64,000 nucleotides of DNA from JAAXHB01 sp965221635 (GTDB taxonomy: Bacteria > Actinomycetota > Acidimicrobiia > Acidimicrobiales > Aldehydirespiratoraceae). The notes under the pieces were generated by a model. The model searched no databases, was not told where the DNA came from, and saw only the letters and a program-made list of their open reading frames with translations. The translations under genes and the position numbers were made by a program. Shown piece by piece: positions 8,041 through 16,282 of the stretch; positions within the stretch are counted from its first letter, which is position 1, and each line of letters opens with the position of its first letter. The stretch lies in the NCBI GenBank assembly GCA_965221635.1, contig OZ244902.1:2108001-2172000 (forward strand). Reading direction: 5' to 3'.

Positions 8041-9525
8041 TCAGCGGCGCTTCGAAGCGACCCATCCGGACACCGCCGCCCCCCAAGAGCTTGACGCCAA
8101 GGACACTGATGGGGCGGCTTGTGACGCCCCGGATTGCGCCGGGGCGGAGGCTTCCCGCCCGGAATTCGCCGCCGCGGATGCTGCTCGCCCGGAATGCGCC
8201 GCGGGGGATGCCGCTTGCACGGCGCGGTACTGCTCCACGGTGCGTTGAGCGGTGTGCCGCCACGACCACTGGTTGATCACCCGTCGGCGGCCCGCCGCGC
8301 CAACCCTGGCACGGGCCTCTGGGTTGTCGAGCGCTTCGCGGATCACAGCCGCGAGCGCGTCGGCGTCACCGGGCGGAACCGAAAAGCACGTGTCGAGATG
8401 GTCACCGGTCACCTCCGGCAGCGCGCCACCGGTGGTGGCCACCAGCGGCACCCCGCAAGCCATGGCCTCAATCGCCGGAAGCGAAAAACCCTCGTAAAGA
8501 GACGGAACCACCGCCAGTTCCGCCTCGGCGTAAATCTCCACGATGCGCTCATCGGACACGTCGGACACGAACCTCACCGCGTCACCAAGGTTGAGTTCGG
8601 CTATCGCACGACTGGCCAACGAATCTGGTTTGGCCCGGCCGATCACGGTGAGCTCCACGTGACGTTCGGTGCGCAGCTTGGCCACCGCCTCAAGCAGATA
8701 ACTGAGACCCTTCATGGCAACATCTGCACTGGCGGTGGTGACCAAACTCCCAGGCGTTCGACGCAGGTGAGGCAAAGGACGGAACGCCTCGGGATCCACA
8801 CCCACCGGCACCACATGAATCCGCTCGAGGGGCACCCGGTGATCTCGGGCGATGTCGTTACGGGACGACTCCGACACGGTGAGCACCCTCGGCAGGCGTT
8901 GCGCCACCTGGGTTTGCATCTTCGTGAACGCATACCAGCGACGCTTCCCGAAGCGCTCCCTGCGAGTTTGGGCGTGGGCCAGTTCAAGGCGCCGATCCAC
9001 GGTGATGGGATGATGGATCGTCTCAAGCAAAGGCCAGCCCTCGCGTCGCAACGCCAACAAACCCCAGCCGAGAGTCTGATTGTCGTGTACCACGTCGAAC
9101 TCGTGGCGCCGATCCCGCAGGTAACGCCAGGCCCGCAAACTGAAAGCCATCGGTTCGCTGAAATTGCCGGTCACGAACGAGACGTGCTCGGCAACATCGA
9201 TCCAGGATTTGAGCTCCCACGCCCTTGGTTTGCGCATCGGGTGTGGCGGCGCCCAAATGTCGAGACCGCCGAGCCTCACCAACGGCACCCGAGGATCAAG
9301 CTCGGGATAGGGAGGCCCGCTGAGCACCGTCACGGCGTGACCAAGGTCGCTGAGCGCCGCGGAAAGGCGGCTCACGTACACGCCCTGGCCGCCCACATGG
9401 GGTTTGCTGCGGTATGACAGCATCGCAACCCGCAAAGCGGCACCGTCACCGGCGCCTGGCCGTGTTGGTGCGTGCCCGCCGGCGGCGTGGACGGTTTCGG
9501 CGGTGTCGGCCCCCTGTGGTGTCAC
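8041..9525 (-). CDS. GT4-family glycosyltransferase
   Basis: A 494-aa GT-B fold glycosyltransferase. The N-terminal acceptor domain begins LRVAMLSYRSKPHVGGQGVY, with the Gly-rich loop typical of GT4. The C-terminal donor domain has VVPVGVD, and the E-X7-E region in YEGFSLPAIEAMACGVPLVAT. The last 55 or so residues are a low-complexity Ala/Ser/Gly tail (AAHSGRAASAAANSGREAS), absent from typical GT4 proteins and probably disordered. The ATG overlaps the stop of the Lnt-like gene by 4 nt (ATGA). Expected to transfer a nucleotide-activated sugar at the inner face of the membrane; donor and acceptor unknown. Confidence 0.85.
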   Translation of the reverse strand: MTPQGADTAETVHAAGGHAPTRPGAGDGAALRVAMLSYRSKPHVGGQGVYVSRLSAALSDLGHAVTVLSGPPYPELDPRVPLVRLGGLDIWAPPHPMRKPRAWELKSWIDVAEHVSFVTGNFSEPMAFSLRAWRYLRDRRHEFDVVHDNQTLGWGLLALRREGWPLLETIHHPITVDRRLELAHAQTRRERFGKRRWYAFTKMQTQVAQRLPRVLTVSESSRNDIARDHRVPLERIHVVPVGVDPEAFRPLPHLRRTPGSLVTTASADVAMKGLSYLLEAVAKLRTERHVELTVIGRAKPDSLASRAIAELNLGDAVRFVSDVSDERIVEIYAEAELAVVPSLYEGFSLPAIEAMACGVPLVATTGGALPEVTGDHLDTCFSVPPGDADALAAVIREALDNPEARARVGAAGRRRVINQWSWRHTAQRTVEQYRAVQAASPAAHSGRAASAAANSGREASAPAQSGASQAAPSVSLASSSWGAAVSGWVASKRR

Positions 9526-11171
9526 CGCGCTCTCCGATCAACAAGCAAACGAAATGCTCCCAGCGCCCAGGCGAGCACCAGAACTGCCACAACCGATGTC
9601 GGCCATGCCCCGAACCGCCCGGCGAGCGTATCGCCGCGCCGCATTTGAACGGTGGCCTCCAACACGCGTGTCTCGGACACGCCGGTGCGTTCGATCACCG
9701 TGCCACCGGGATCGATGATCGCCGAGAAGCCCGTGGGGGCGGCTTGCACCACCCAGCGGTCGGTTTCGATCGCCCGGAGGCGGCTGGCCGCCACTTGTTG
9801 GGACTGCACCACCGTGAGCCAGTAACTGGAGCCGTTGGTGGGGTTCAACAACACCTGGCCCTGGCCGTCGCGAATGGCGCTGCGGGCCCTGCCCGAGAAG
9901 AACACCTCCCAGGAGATCACCACCCCTAGGCGCCCAACGGGGCTGTCCACCACCGCCGGGATTTGCGCGTCGCCCGGCCGCACGTCACGTCCGGGGAGTT
10001 CGTCGCTGAAACGTTCCGCCCATGACCGAAGCGGCACGTACTCCCCGAAAGGCACCAGCCTGTGCTTGTGGTACTCGCCGGTGACCGTGCCGGTGGGGGA
10101 GTACGCCAACACGTAGTTGAGGTTGGCGTCACCGTCGGGGGCACGGTTGAAGAACCCCGCCACCAGCGTGGCGTTCTTTTGGCGGGCCACCGCGGCCAGA
10201 GCGGCCTCCGCTTCGGGTTGGGTCACCGGTGTTTGATCCGCGCAGCGTGACGGCGCCACCGACCCAACCGGGCTCAAGTGCACCACGTCCTCGGGCCACA
10301 CGATCAGGTCCACATCGGCGTTCACCTGCGTGCGGGTTGCCGAGAGGTGACGTTCGAACACGCCACGCTGGGCGCACACATCGGCACGGGTGTTCTGAGG
10401 CCCGCCGCCTTGCACCGCGGCAACCCGAATGTTCACCGCCGAGCCCTCGGCCAACTCCCCGCCTTCTGCGGCGTTCGGCTCACCGGTGGACGCCAAAGAG
10501 CCCGCCTCGGTGTTCGGCGCCTCGGAGGTCACCACTTCTGCTCCGGGCGCGGAATCGGCCGCCAACGCCAAGAGGGCCACCAGCACCAGCGCCACAAGGC
10601 CCCCGGCCGGTTGGCGCCCAAACATGGCCGCAACGCTCACCCCGACAGTGGCGGCGAGCGCCGTCACAAGGATTGCCCCGCCGATGCGCGCTGTGCCGCC
10701 GAGTGGGCCCGCCACCTGCGCCAGCGACATCGTGGCCAGCGGCACCCCGCCGAAGGGAACAGTCCAGCGGAACAACTCCACCAGCGTGAAAGCGCCCACA
10801 AAACCAGCCCAGCGGCGGGTGTCGCCGGGAGTGACAGCGCCCGCGGCTGCGTGCATGGCGGCGAACCCGGCCAAGGTGAGCAGCCAGCCCACCGGTGAGA
10901 AGTCCACCATCCACACCGTGGCCGGGGCGATCCACGACACCGACACCAACGCCGAGACCGCCGCACGCTGGGTCCAGGGCGTGTCCGCCAGCAGTTCCAC
11001 CCACACCGCCAAGCCCACAAAGCCCAGCGGCCACCATCCCCACGGCGGCACCGAGGCGGCCATCGCCAAACCGGCCACAAGGGCCCGCAACCAAACCGGG
11101 CCCGCCTGCAGCACACCGGGCGGCGGTGCCGAGCGGCGCATCATGGCACGCCGCCTGTTCGACAAAGCCAC
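9522..11171 (-). CDS. lnt: Apolipoprotein N-acyltransferase-like protein with Cys-to-Ser at the nucleophile
   Basis: A 549-aa protein with Lnt architecture: about eight N-terminal hydrophobic helices (residues 20-220), then a nitrilase-type periplasmic domain. The catalytic Glu (LIVWPEDVVHL) and the Lys plus loop Glu (YHKHRLVPFGEYVPL) are present. In the segment that normally reads I-C-Y/F-E the protein reads GVVISWEVFFS: the codon at 9912-9914 is TCC, Ser (about residue 420). Lnt uses that Cys to carry the acyl group onto lipoproteins, so activity is doubtful or chemically changed. A start at the ATG at 11144 is also possible. Overlaps the GT4 gene by 4 nt. Confidence 0.75.
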   Translation of the reverse strand: MALSNRRRAMMRRSAPPPGVLQAGPVWLRALVAGLAMAASVPPWGWWPLGFVGLAVWVELLADTPWTQRAAVSALVSVSWIAPATVWMVDFSPVGWLLTLAGFAAMHAAAGAVTPGDTRRWAGFVGAFTLVELFRWTVPFGGVPLATMSLAQVAGPLGGTARIGGAILVTALAATVGVSVAAMFGRQPAGGLVALVLVALLALAADSAPGAEVVTSEAPNTEAGSLASTGEPNAAEGGELAEGSAVNIRVAAVQGGGPQNTRADVCAQRGVFERHLSATRTQVNADVDLIVWPEDVVHLSPVGSVAPSRCADQTPVTQPEAEAALAAVARQKNATLVAGFFNRAPDGDANLNYVLAYSPTGTVTGEYHKHRLVPFGEYVPLRSWAERFSDELPGRDVRPGDAQIPAVVDSPVGRLGVVISWEVFFSGRARSAIRDGQGQVLLNPTNGSSYWLTVVQSQQVAASRLRAIETDRWVVQAAPTGFSAIIDPGGTVIERTGVSETRVLEATVQMRRGDTLAGRFGAWPTSVVAVLVLAWALGAFRLLVDRRAR

Positions 11172-11251
11172 GGGTCAACCTGCCACGGGTCGCACCGCGG
11201 CGGTTCGCGCCTCGGCCCATTCGTGCGGCCACGTCAGGGCCGTCGACGCTC

Positions 11252-12097
11252 TCAAGGGTGCGCGGAGTTTTCCGGTTTGAGGAGGCTCACGCCGCCGATG
11301 CGGCCCACGCCTCGAATGTTCACCGTCACCCGGCCCAGGAAAGACACCCAATCGGGCAGTTCGTGCTCGTCGAGCACGGCCAGCATCTCTCCGCCCTTGG
11401 CCGACGCGCACAACTTGGCCGCAAGGTTCACCGGCTCGCCGATGTAGTCGTCACCCTCGAACAACAGCGCTTCACCGGTGGCCGCCCCCACCCTCAGTTG
11501 CACCGGCTCGTGGCTGTAACGGTCGATCATGTGCGCGCCCAGGGCCACCACCGGCGCAGGCCTTGTGGCCACCAGCATCGCGCCGTCGCCGAGCCATTTC
11601 GCAAGGCGCACCCCACGCTTCGCGGCGACGCTGCGCAGTATCCGGCGGAACTCCGCCAGCAGCGTCACCGCTTCGTGAGGCCCCCGCAGCCTGGTGAAAG
11701 CGGTGAAACCGCTCAGATCCACGAAACAAAACGTGCGCCTCACCGTGAGCTGCGGCTCGCCGTCGGGCAGCTCATCGGGATGAGCGGTGCCCATCGCCAG
11801 CCCCGCCTGGGCCAGTTCCTGCGCAGGGCCGGTGTCGATGGCCACCAGAGGCGCCAGCACCGGATCGGCGGTGCCGGCTATCGGGTCGGGATCGGCGCCG
11901 GTGCGCCGGTCCGCTGCGGTGGCCACGAACGTCGACGGAACCTCGATCAGAGCCGCGCCCGCGGAATCGGTGAGCGCCGCACCGGGCGCCGATGCCGTTT
12001 CGGTGGAGGCAGTGTCGGACGACGCGGACCCGCCGCGGCCTTGGGCGCCGCCGGTGCGTTCGCTGTTCTCCGATGCTGCGCTGGGGTGCAGGTTCAC
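11252..12097 (-). CDS. Class III adenylate/guanylate cyclase-like protein
   Basis: About 281 aa from a GTG at 12097 (GGAG 10 nt upstream). An ATG farther upstream would overlap the end of the preceding gene and adds a non-conserved leader. The cyclase homology domain is at the C-terminus: metal-binding Asp in CFVDLSGFTAFT, second Asp in KWLGDGAML, and GEPVNLAAKLC at the transition-state position, where Lys replaces the usual Arg. The N-terminal 100 residues are Ala/Thr/Ser-rich without a recognised sensor. It might make cAMP/cGMP or be a catalytically weakened relative. Downstream of haem genes on the same strand. Confidence 0.7.
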   Translation of the reverse strand: MNLHPSAASENSERTGGAQGRGGSASSDTASTETASAPGAALTDSAGAALIEVPSTFVATAADRRTGADPDPIAGTADPVLAPLVAIDTGPAQELAQAGLAMGTAHPDELPDGEPQLTVRRTFCFVDLSGFTAFTRLRGPHEAVTLLAEFRRILRSVAAKRGVRLAKWLGDGAMLVATRPAPVVALGAHMIDRYSHEPVQLRVGAATGEALLFEGDDYIGEPVNLAAKLCASAKGGEMLAVLDEHELPDWVSFLGRVTVNIRGVGRIGGVSLLKPENSAHP

Positions 12098-12173
12098 TAC
12101 GACAAGACTCCGATTGGCTCCAACACGCGGCCCGGCACAGCCCCGGCGGGCCACCCACCGCGTTTTGTGTGGT

Positions 12174-13658
12174 TCAGTCTCCCACAAACTCCAGAGCCTT
12201 GACGGACGCAGACCTCCCTTGGCGCACACACGCCGGCAGCCCCAAACCTCGCATGAAGGCCCCCGCCACGAACACCCCGGGGGCGTGATCGGCGAGGCGG
12301 CTTTCGATTTCGTTGATCATGTTCAGGTGACCTGGCCGGTACTGCGGCAGCGAAGCGGGCCAGGCGTTCACCCGATGCGCGGCCCGGGCTGCAGCATCGG
12401 GGTGATCGGTGACACCGAAGGCGGCGAGCTCCGCGCTTAGCGCCCTCACCAGGTTTCCATGGCTCAGGGTGAGCCAGCGACGGTCGTCGGTTCGACCAGC
12501 CGACACTCGCAGCACCACCCTGTGGTCTTGGTGGTAATGCTCCCATTTGGAAGACGTCCACGAGCAGGCCGTGGTGAGCATTCCCGATGCGCGGGGCACC
12601 AGGAATCCGCTGGCGTCGAGCGGGCGCGCCAGGTGCTGCGCGTCCACCACGAAGGTCACCAGCACCACATCGGAGTAGCCGATTTCGCCAAGCAGGCTCG
12701 CGGCGGCGGGGCTTGTTTCGCCCAGAAGCGCGCTGAGCGCCCCGGCGGGCGCGGTGAGCACCACCGACCTCGCCCGAATCTGGCCCTTGTCGGTGCGCAG
12801 CCTCCACTGATGTTGCCCAAACGAGCGCCCAGCCGGTTGGCGACTCAACCCGCGCACCTGGTGGTTCAACTTGATCCTGTGTGCCAGCCGCTCCTCGAGG
12901 CGCCTCACCGCTCGGGTGGTGCCACCGCGGATCCCGGCGAACACCGGCCCGGGCGCCCCGCCGGATGCGCGGTTGGCGACCCCACCGGCGGATCGCAGGG
13001 CCTGCCCGAAGGGCCCGCCGAGGCGTGCGGCCTGGTGCAGAACCGGCGCACACGCGGCGATGCTCATCTCGTCGGCGGATCCGGCGTTGATCCCGCCAAG
13101 CAGCGGATCCACCAGCCGTTCGAACGCTTCGTCGCCGATCCTCGGGCGAAGCACCGACCCCACCGTGTCGTCGCCGCCGAGCGGGGCCCAGTCACGGGCC
13201 AGTCCCTGTCGCAGCGTTGTGATCCCGTGGGTTGAGAGGATCCCGCTGAGGCCCGGCGCGGCTGCGTCGTGGGGCACGCCAAGCACCGTGTTTGGCGGGA
13301 TCGGCGCCAACGCGCCGTCGAGCCACACGAAAGCCCCCGCCGTGGCCGGCGACACCAGGTCGTCGCCGAGGCCGAGCTGTTCGCACAATTCCACCATTTG
13401 GGGCTCGCGCCGCAGAAAACCGTCCGGGCCGGAGTCCACAACCAGGTCACCCACGCTGGTTGCGTCCACCTTGCCCCCGGCACGGGAGTCGGCTTCGAGC
13501 ACAACCACGTCCACGCCACGACGCTGCAACTCGAACGCCGCGCTCAGCCCGGTGATCCCGGCGCCAACCACCGCCACTTCAACCTCGTGGGCGATGGCGT
13601 CGGCGTTGCGGGGTTCCCCCTGGGGACTGTGCGAACGCTGTTGTTCCACCGATGACAT
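12174..13658 (-). CDS. hemY: Protoporphyrinogen/coproporphyrinogen oxidase
   Basis: A 494-aa FAD enzyme of the HemY type. The N-terminal dinucleotide-binding motif VAVVGAGITGLSAAFELQRRG ends with the acidic residue that binds FAD ribose (VVVLEADSRAGGK). It is followed by GDLVVDSGPDGFL, a substrate-domain region with GGINAGSADEMSI, and the C-terminal FAD-contacting segment (HAPGVFVAGAFMRGLGLPAC). The family oxidises (copro)porphyrinogen during haem synthesis; in Actinomycetota the coproporphyrin-dependent route is usual, so coproporphyrinogen III oxidase activity is likely. It lies 47 nt after hemE on the same strand, consistent with a haem operon. No strong ribosome-binding site at the chosen ATG. 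Confidence 0.88.
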   Translation of the reverse strand: MSSVEQQRSHSPQGEPRNADAIAHEVEVAVVGAGITGLSAAFELQRRGVDVVVLEADSRAGGKVDATSVGDLVVDSGPDGFLRREPQMVELCEQLGLGDDLVSPATAGAFVWLDGALAPIPPNTVLGVPHDAAAPGLSGILSTHGITTLRQGLARDWAPLGGDDTVGSVLRPRIGDEAFERLVDPLLGGINAGSADEMSIAACAPVLHQAARLGGPFGQALRSAGGVANRASGGAPGPVFAGIRGGTTRAVRRLEERLAHRIKLNHQVRGLSRQPAGRSFGQHQWRLRTDKGQIRARSVVLTAPAGALSALLGETSPAAASLLGEIGYSDVVLVTFVVDAQHLARPLDASGFLVPRASGMLTTACSWTSSKWEHYHQDHRVVLRVSAGRTDDRRWLTLSHGNLVRALSAELAAFGVTDHPDAAARAAHRVNAWPASLPQYRPGHLNMINEIESRLADHAPGVFVAGAFMRGLGLPACVRQGRSASVKALEFVGD

Positions 13659-13705
13659 GTCAACCGCGGGTTCAGGTGTTGCTCGGATCCACCCGAGGGC
13701 AGCCC

Positions 13706-14830
13706 TCAGGTCTGGGTTTGTGACGACGGGCCGCCCAGCACCACACCCTCGTCGTGAACCACCTGCACCACGTGGGCCAGCACATCCGGGTCGCTCGCGG
13801 GGAGCACGCCGTGACCCAGGTTGAACACGTGACCCCGATCACCGGCGTTCGCGGCCAGCACTTCCCTGGCGCCTGCGGCGGCGGCGTCGGCCCCCGCCAG
13901 GATCAGCGCAGGATCGAGGTTGCCTTGCAGCGCCCGGCCCGGGCCGACGCGTCGGCGGGCAACGTCGAGCGGCACCCGGAAGTCCACTCCCACCACCTCG
14001 GCGCCGCATTGGCCCATGTCGTGCAGAAGCTCCCCGGTTCCCACACCGAAATGGATGCGTGGCACGCCGGTGGCGCCCACCGCGTCGAGCACCCTGGCCG
14101 AATGCGGGGCGACCATTCGGCGGTAGGTGTGCGGCGGCAGCACCCCGGCCCAACTGTCGAAAAGTTGCACCGCGGACGCTCCGGCTCGCACCTGGGAAAG
14201 CAACGAATCGGCCGCAATGTCCGCGAGGCGTTCCATCAGTCGATGCCACAGCGTCTCGTCTGTGGCCATGAGCGCCTTGGTGCGTTCGTGGTTGCGTGAC
14301 GGCCCGCCTTCCACCAGGTAGGTGGCCACCGTGAACGGCGCCCCCGCGAAGCCGATCAACGGCACGTCGAGCTCTTTGCGCAGGCGCCGCACGGTTTCGA
14401 GCACATAAGGCGTGTCGGTGGCCGGGTCGAGGCGCCGCAGCCGCTTCAGGTCGTCAGCGGAGCGAAACGGGTGCTCAACGGTGGGGCCCACACCGGGAGT
14501 CACGTCCACCCCGAACCCCACGGCGTGTGCCGGCACCACGATGTCGCTGTAGAGGATCGCGGCGTCCACGCCGTAACGACGCACCGGTTGCAAGGTGATC
14601 TCCACGGCCCGATCCGGATCGGCGATCGCGTCCAGGATCGAACCGGGGCCTCGCACCGAGCGGTACTCCGGCAGCGATCGCCCCGCTTGACGCATGAACC
14701 ACACCGGCACCCGGCTGTGGGGCTGGTTGCGGCAAGCCCTGATGAAATCGGTGTGGTCGAAGCCGTTGCCGCTCACCGTCCCGACGCTAACGCTGCGCGC
14801 TGATGCGCCGTTGGCCCCCGCTTGTGACAT
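13706..14830 (-). CDS. hemE: Uroporphyrinogen decarboxylase
   Basis: A 374-aa protein. Hallmarks are the N-terminal substrate-binding PVWFMRQAGRSLPEYR, the YSDIVVPAHAVG segment, FAGAPFTVATYLVEGG, LFDSWAGVL and C-terminal VFNLGHGVLP, all diagnostic of HemE. It decarboxylates the four acetate side chains of uroporphyrinogen III to give coproporphyrinogen III in the cytoplasm. The homology begins at GFDHTDF near residue 23, so the 20-residue leader from ATG 14830 may be partly untranslated; internal GTG codons are alternatives. It is followed on the same strand by hemY. Confidence 0.93.
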   Translation of the reverse strand: MSQAGANGASARSVSVGTVSGNGFDHTDFIRACRNQPHSRVPVWFMRQAGRSLPEYRSVRGPGSILDAIADPDRAVEITLQPVRRYGVDAAILYSDIVVPAHAVGFGVDVTPGVGPTVEHPFRSADDLKRLRRLDPATDTPYVLETVRRLRKELDVPLIGFAGAPFTVATYLVEGGPSRNHERTKALMATDETLWHRLMERLADIAADSLLSQVRAGASAVQLFDSWAGVLPPHTYRRMVAPHSARVLDAVGATGVPRIHFGVGTGELLHDMGQCGAEVVGVDFRVPLDVARRRVGPGRALQGNLDPALILAGADAAAAGAREVLAANAGDRGHVFNLGHGVLPASDPDVLAHVVQVVHDEGVVLGGPSSQTQT

Positions 14831-14908
14831 CCGCCAACGGTGGAGCCGCCCTCGGGCGGGGCTGTGAAACCGAGTTGAGGCCCGGCCCGGCGCGACGGCG
14901 CGCCCGGG

Positions 14909-16138
14909 TTACCCGGCGGCTCTGGTGAGAATGCCCCGAACGCGCCTTGAGCGTTTGGCGGCGACGGCGCGCAGTGCCGCCTCGAAGCCCTCGGTGACGA
15001 TCCTTGAGTGAACTTCGGGATCCGACGCGCCGCGTCGTGCGGCCTCGGTGTCGAGCCACTGCGAGAACTCGGCGTCGGGATCCACCACCAGCGTGGGGAT
15101 TCCCTGGGCGCGCAACCCGGCGGCCTCATCGTTGAGCTTGGTGGACATCCACTGGCGGCGAGCGGCCCTGATCGCGCGCCCCTCGCTCCAGGCCTGCGAC
15201 CAGGCCCGGCCCCAACGCTCATCGCAGAGCAATGAGCCGGCCGCACCGTCACGGTCCTGTCGGTCGGCGTTGCCGGTGGTGTCCCCATGGGCGTGGTCGG
15301 TGGTGGCCCCGCGGGCGCGGTCGGGTTCTCGGGTCACCGCGTCGCCGAGCGTTGCCCAGCCCGATTGCAAGCCGTCCTTCACGGCGCCCCAGCCGGCGTC
15401 TCCGGTCATCACCGATGAAACCACCACCGCGTCGAAACACGGAGGCCCGGCCAGATCGGCGTTGGTGCCCGAATGAACCCCGCCGTCCACGTAGCGGTGA
15501 TCGCCGATCCTCACCGGCTGGTAGCGGTAGGGCACAGCGCAACTGGCGCGCACCGCACGAGCAGCGGTGGTGTCCACGTCGTCGCGCCCCAGCACGATCC
15601 GCCGGCCGTCGCCAAGGCGAACCGTGGTCACCCAAATCGGAAGCGACGGCCACGCCGCTGGGTGCATCTCCAACAAGCGCTGCTCCAGTGCGGGGGTGCT
15701 GCGTGTGCCTTCCGGCAGCATCCCCACCGCCGCGCTCACAGGGCTCGCCTTCCACGGCGGCCACAGCGCCCGCAGCGTGAGCTTCGGTGATTGCGGCGCC
15801 CAGTCACCCAGGTCGCTGCGCTCGCCTTCGTGTTCGCTGTAGGGGGTGACGATCCGGTCGAAGATCGCTTGACCCTCGTCGCTGACGGCCCCGCCGCTGT
15901 GGCGTGCGTGCAAATCCGCCGGAGGCACCCCCGCTCGCAGCGTGAGCCCGGTGATCGCGCCTGCCGATGTTCCCACGATCAGCGCGGAGGTCCTGGCATC
16001 CCAACCGGTGACGGTCTGCAAGGCGTGAACCACGCCACAGTGCCACGCCTGCGCGGCCGCTCCGCCCGCGCCCAGAACCAGCCCCACCTCTGTTGCGGCG
16101 ACCAGATCCGCGCCGGGAGTTGCCGCTTCGGGGTTCAC
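14909..16138 (-). CDS. Patatin-like phospholipase family protein
   Basis: A 409-aa protein. The glycine-rich oxyanion loop (GLVLGAGGAAAQAW, about 19-32), the nucleophile elbow GTSAG (about 58-62) and the Asp of the dyad in YVDGGVHSGTNADL are all present, so the Ser-Asp catalytic dyad looks intact. Patatins hydrolyse acyl groups from lipids. The last 140 residues are less conserved, with an Asp/Arg-rich insertion around RARGATTDHAHGDTTGN. The GTG start at 16138 has GAGG only 1 nt upstream, so the start is uncertain. It is transcribed away from the HelR gene across a 144-nt gap. Confidence 0.85.
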   Translation of the reverse strand: MNPEAATPGADLVAATEVGLVLGAGGAAAQAWHCGVVHALQTVTGWDARTSALIVGTSAGAITGLTLRAGVPPADLHARHSGGAVSDEGQAIFDRIVTPYSEHEGERSDLGDWAPQSPKLTLRALWPPWKASPVSAAVGMLPEGTRSTPALEQRLLEMHPAAWPSLPIWVTTVRLGDGRRIVLGRDDVDTTAARAVRASCAVPYRYQPVRIGDHRYVDGGVHSGTNADLAGPPCFDAVVVSSVMTGDAGWGAVKDGLQSGWATLGDAVTREPDRARGATTDHAHGDTTGNADRQDRDGAAGSLLCDERWGRAWSQAWSEGRAIRAARRQWMSTKLNDEAAGLRAQGIPTLVVDPDAEFSQWLDTEAARRGASDPEVHSRIVTEGFEAALRAVAAKRSRRVRGILTRAAG

Positions 16139-16282
16139 GCCTCAAATGGTAGATTCATCGATTCCCTTACCCACCGACGCCCCGTCCAGCCGCCGCTGCC
16201 CCCACCCTTGCCACGCCGCTGCGAACCTGCGCATCAGGCCGTGGTGCAACACGGATCTCTCCGTGCGGATCGAGACTCGACC

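Noticed and set aside
15791..16282. N-terminal extension of the HelR frame
   Set aside because: It overlaps the divergent patatin gene, lacks HelR homology and the protein family begins at the ATG at 16283.
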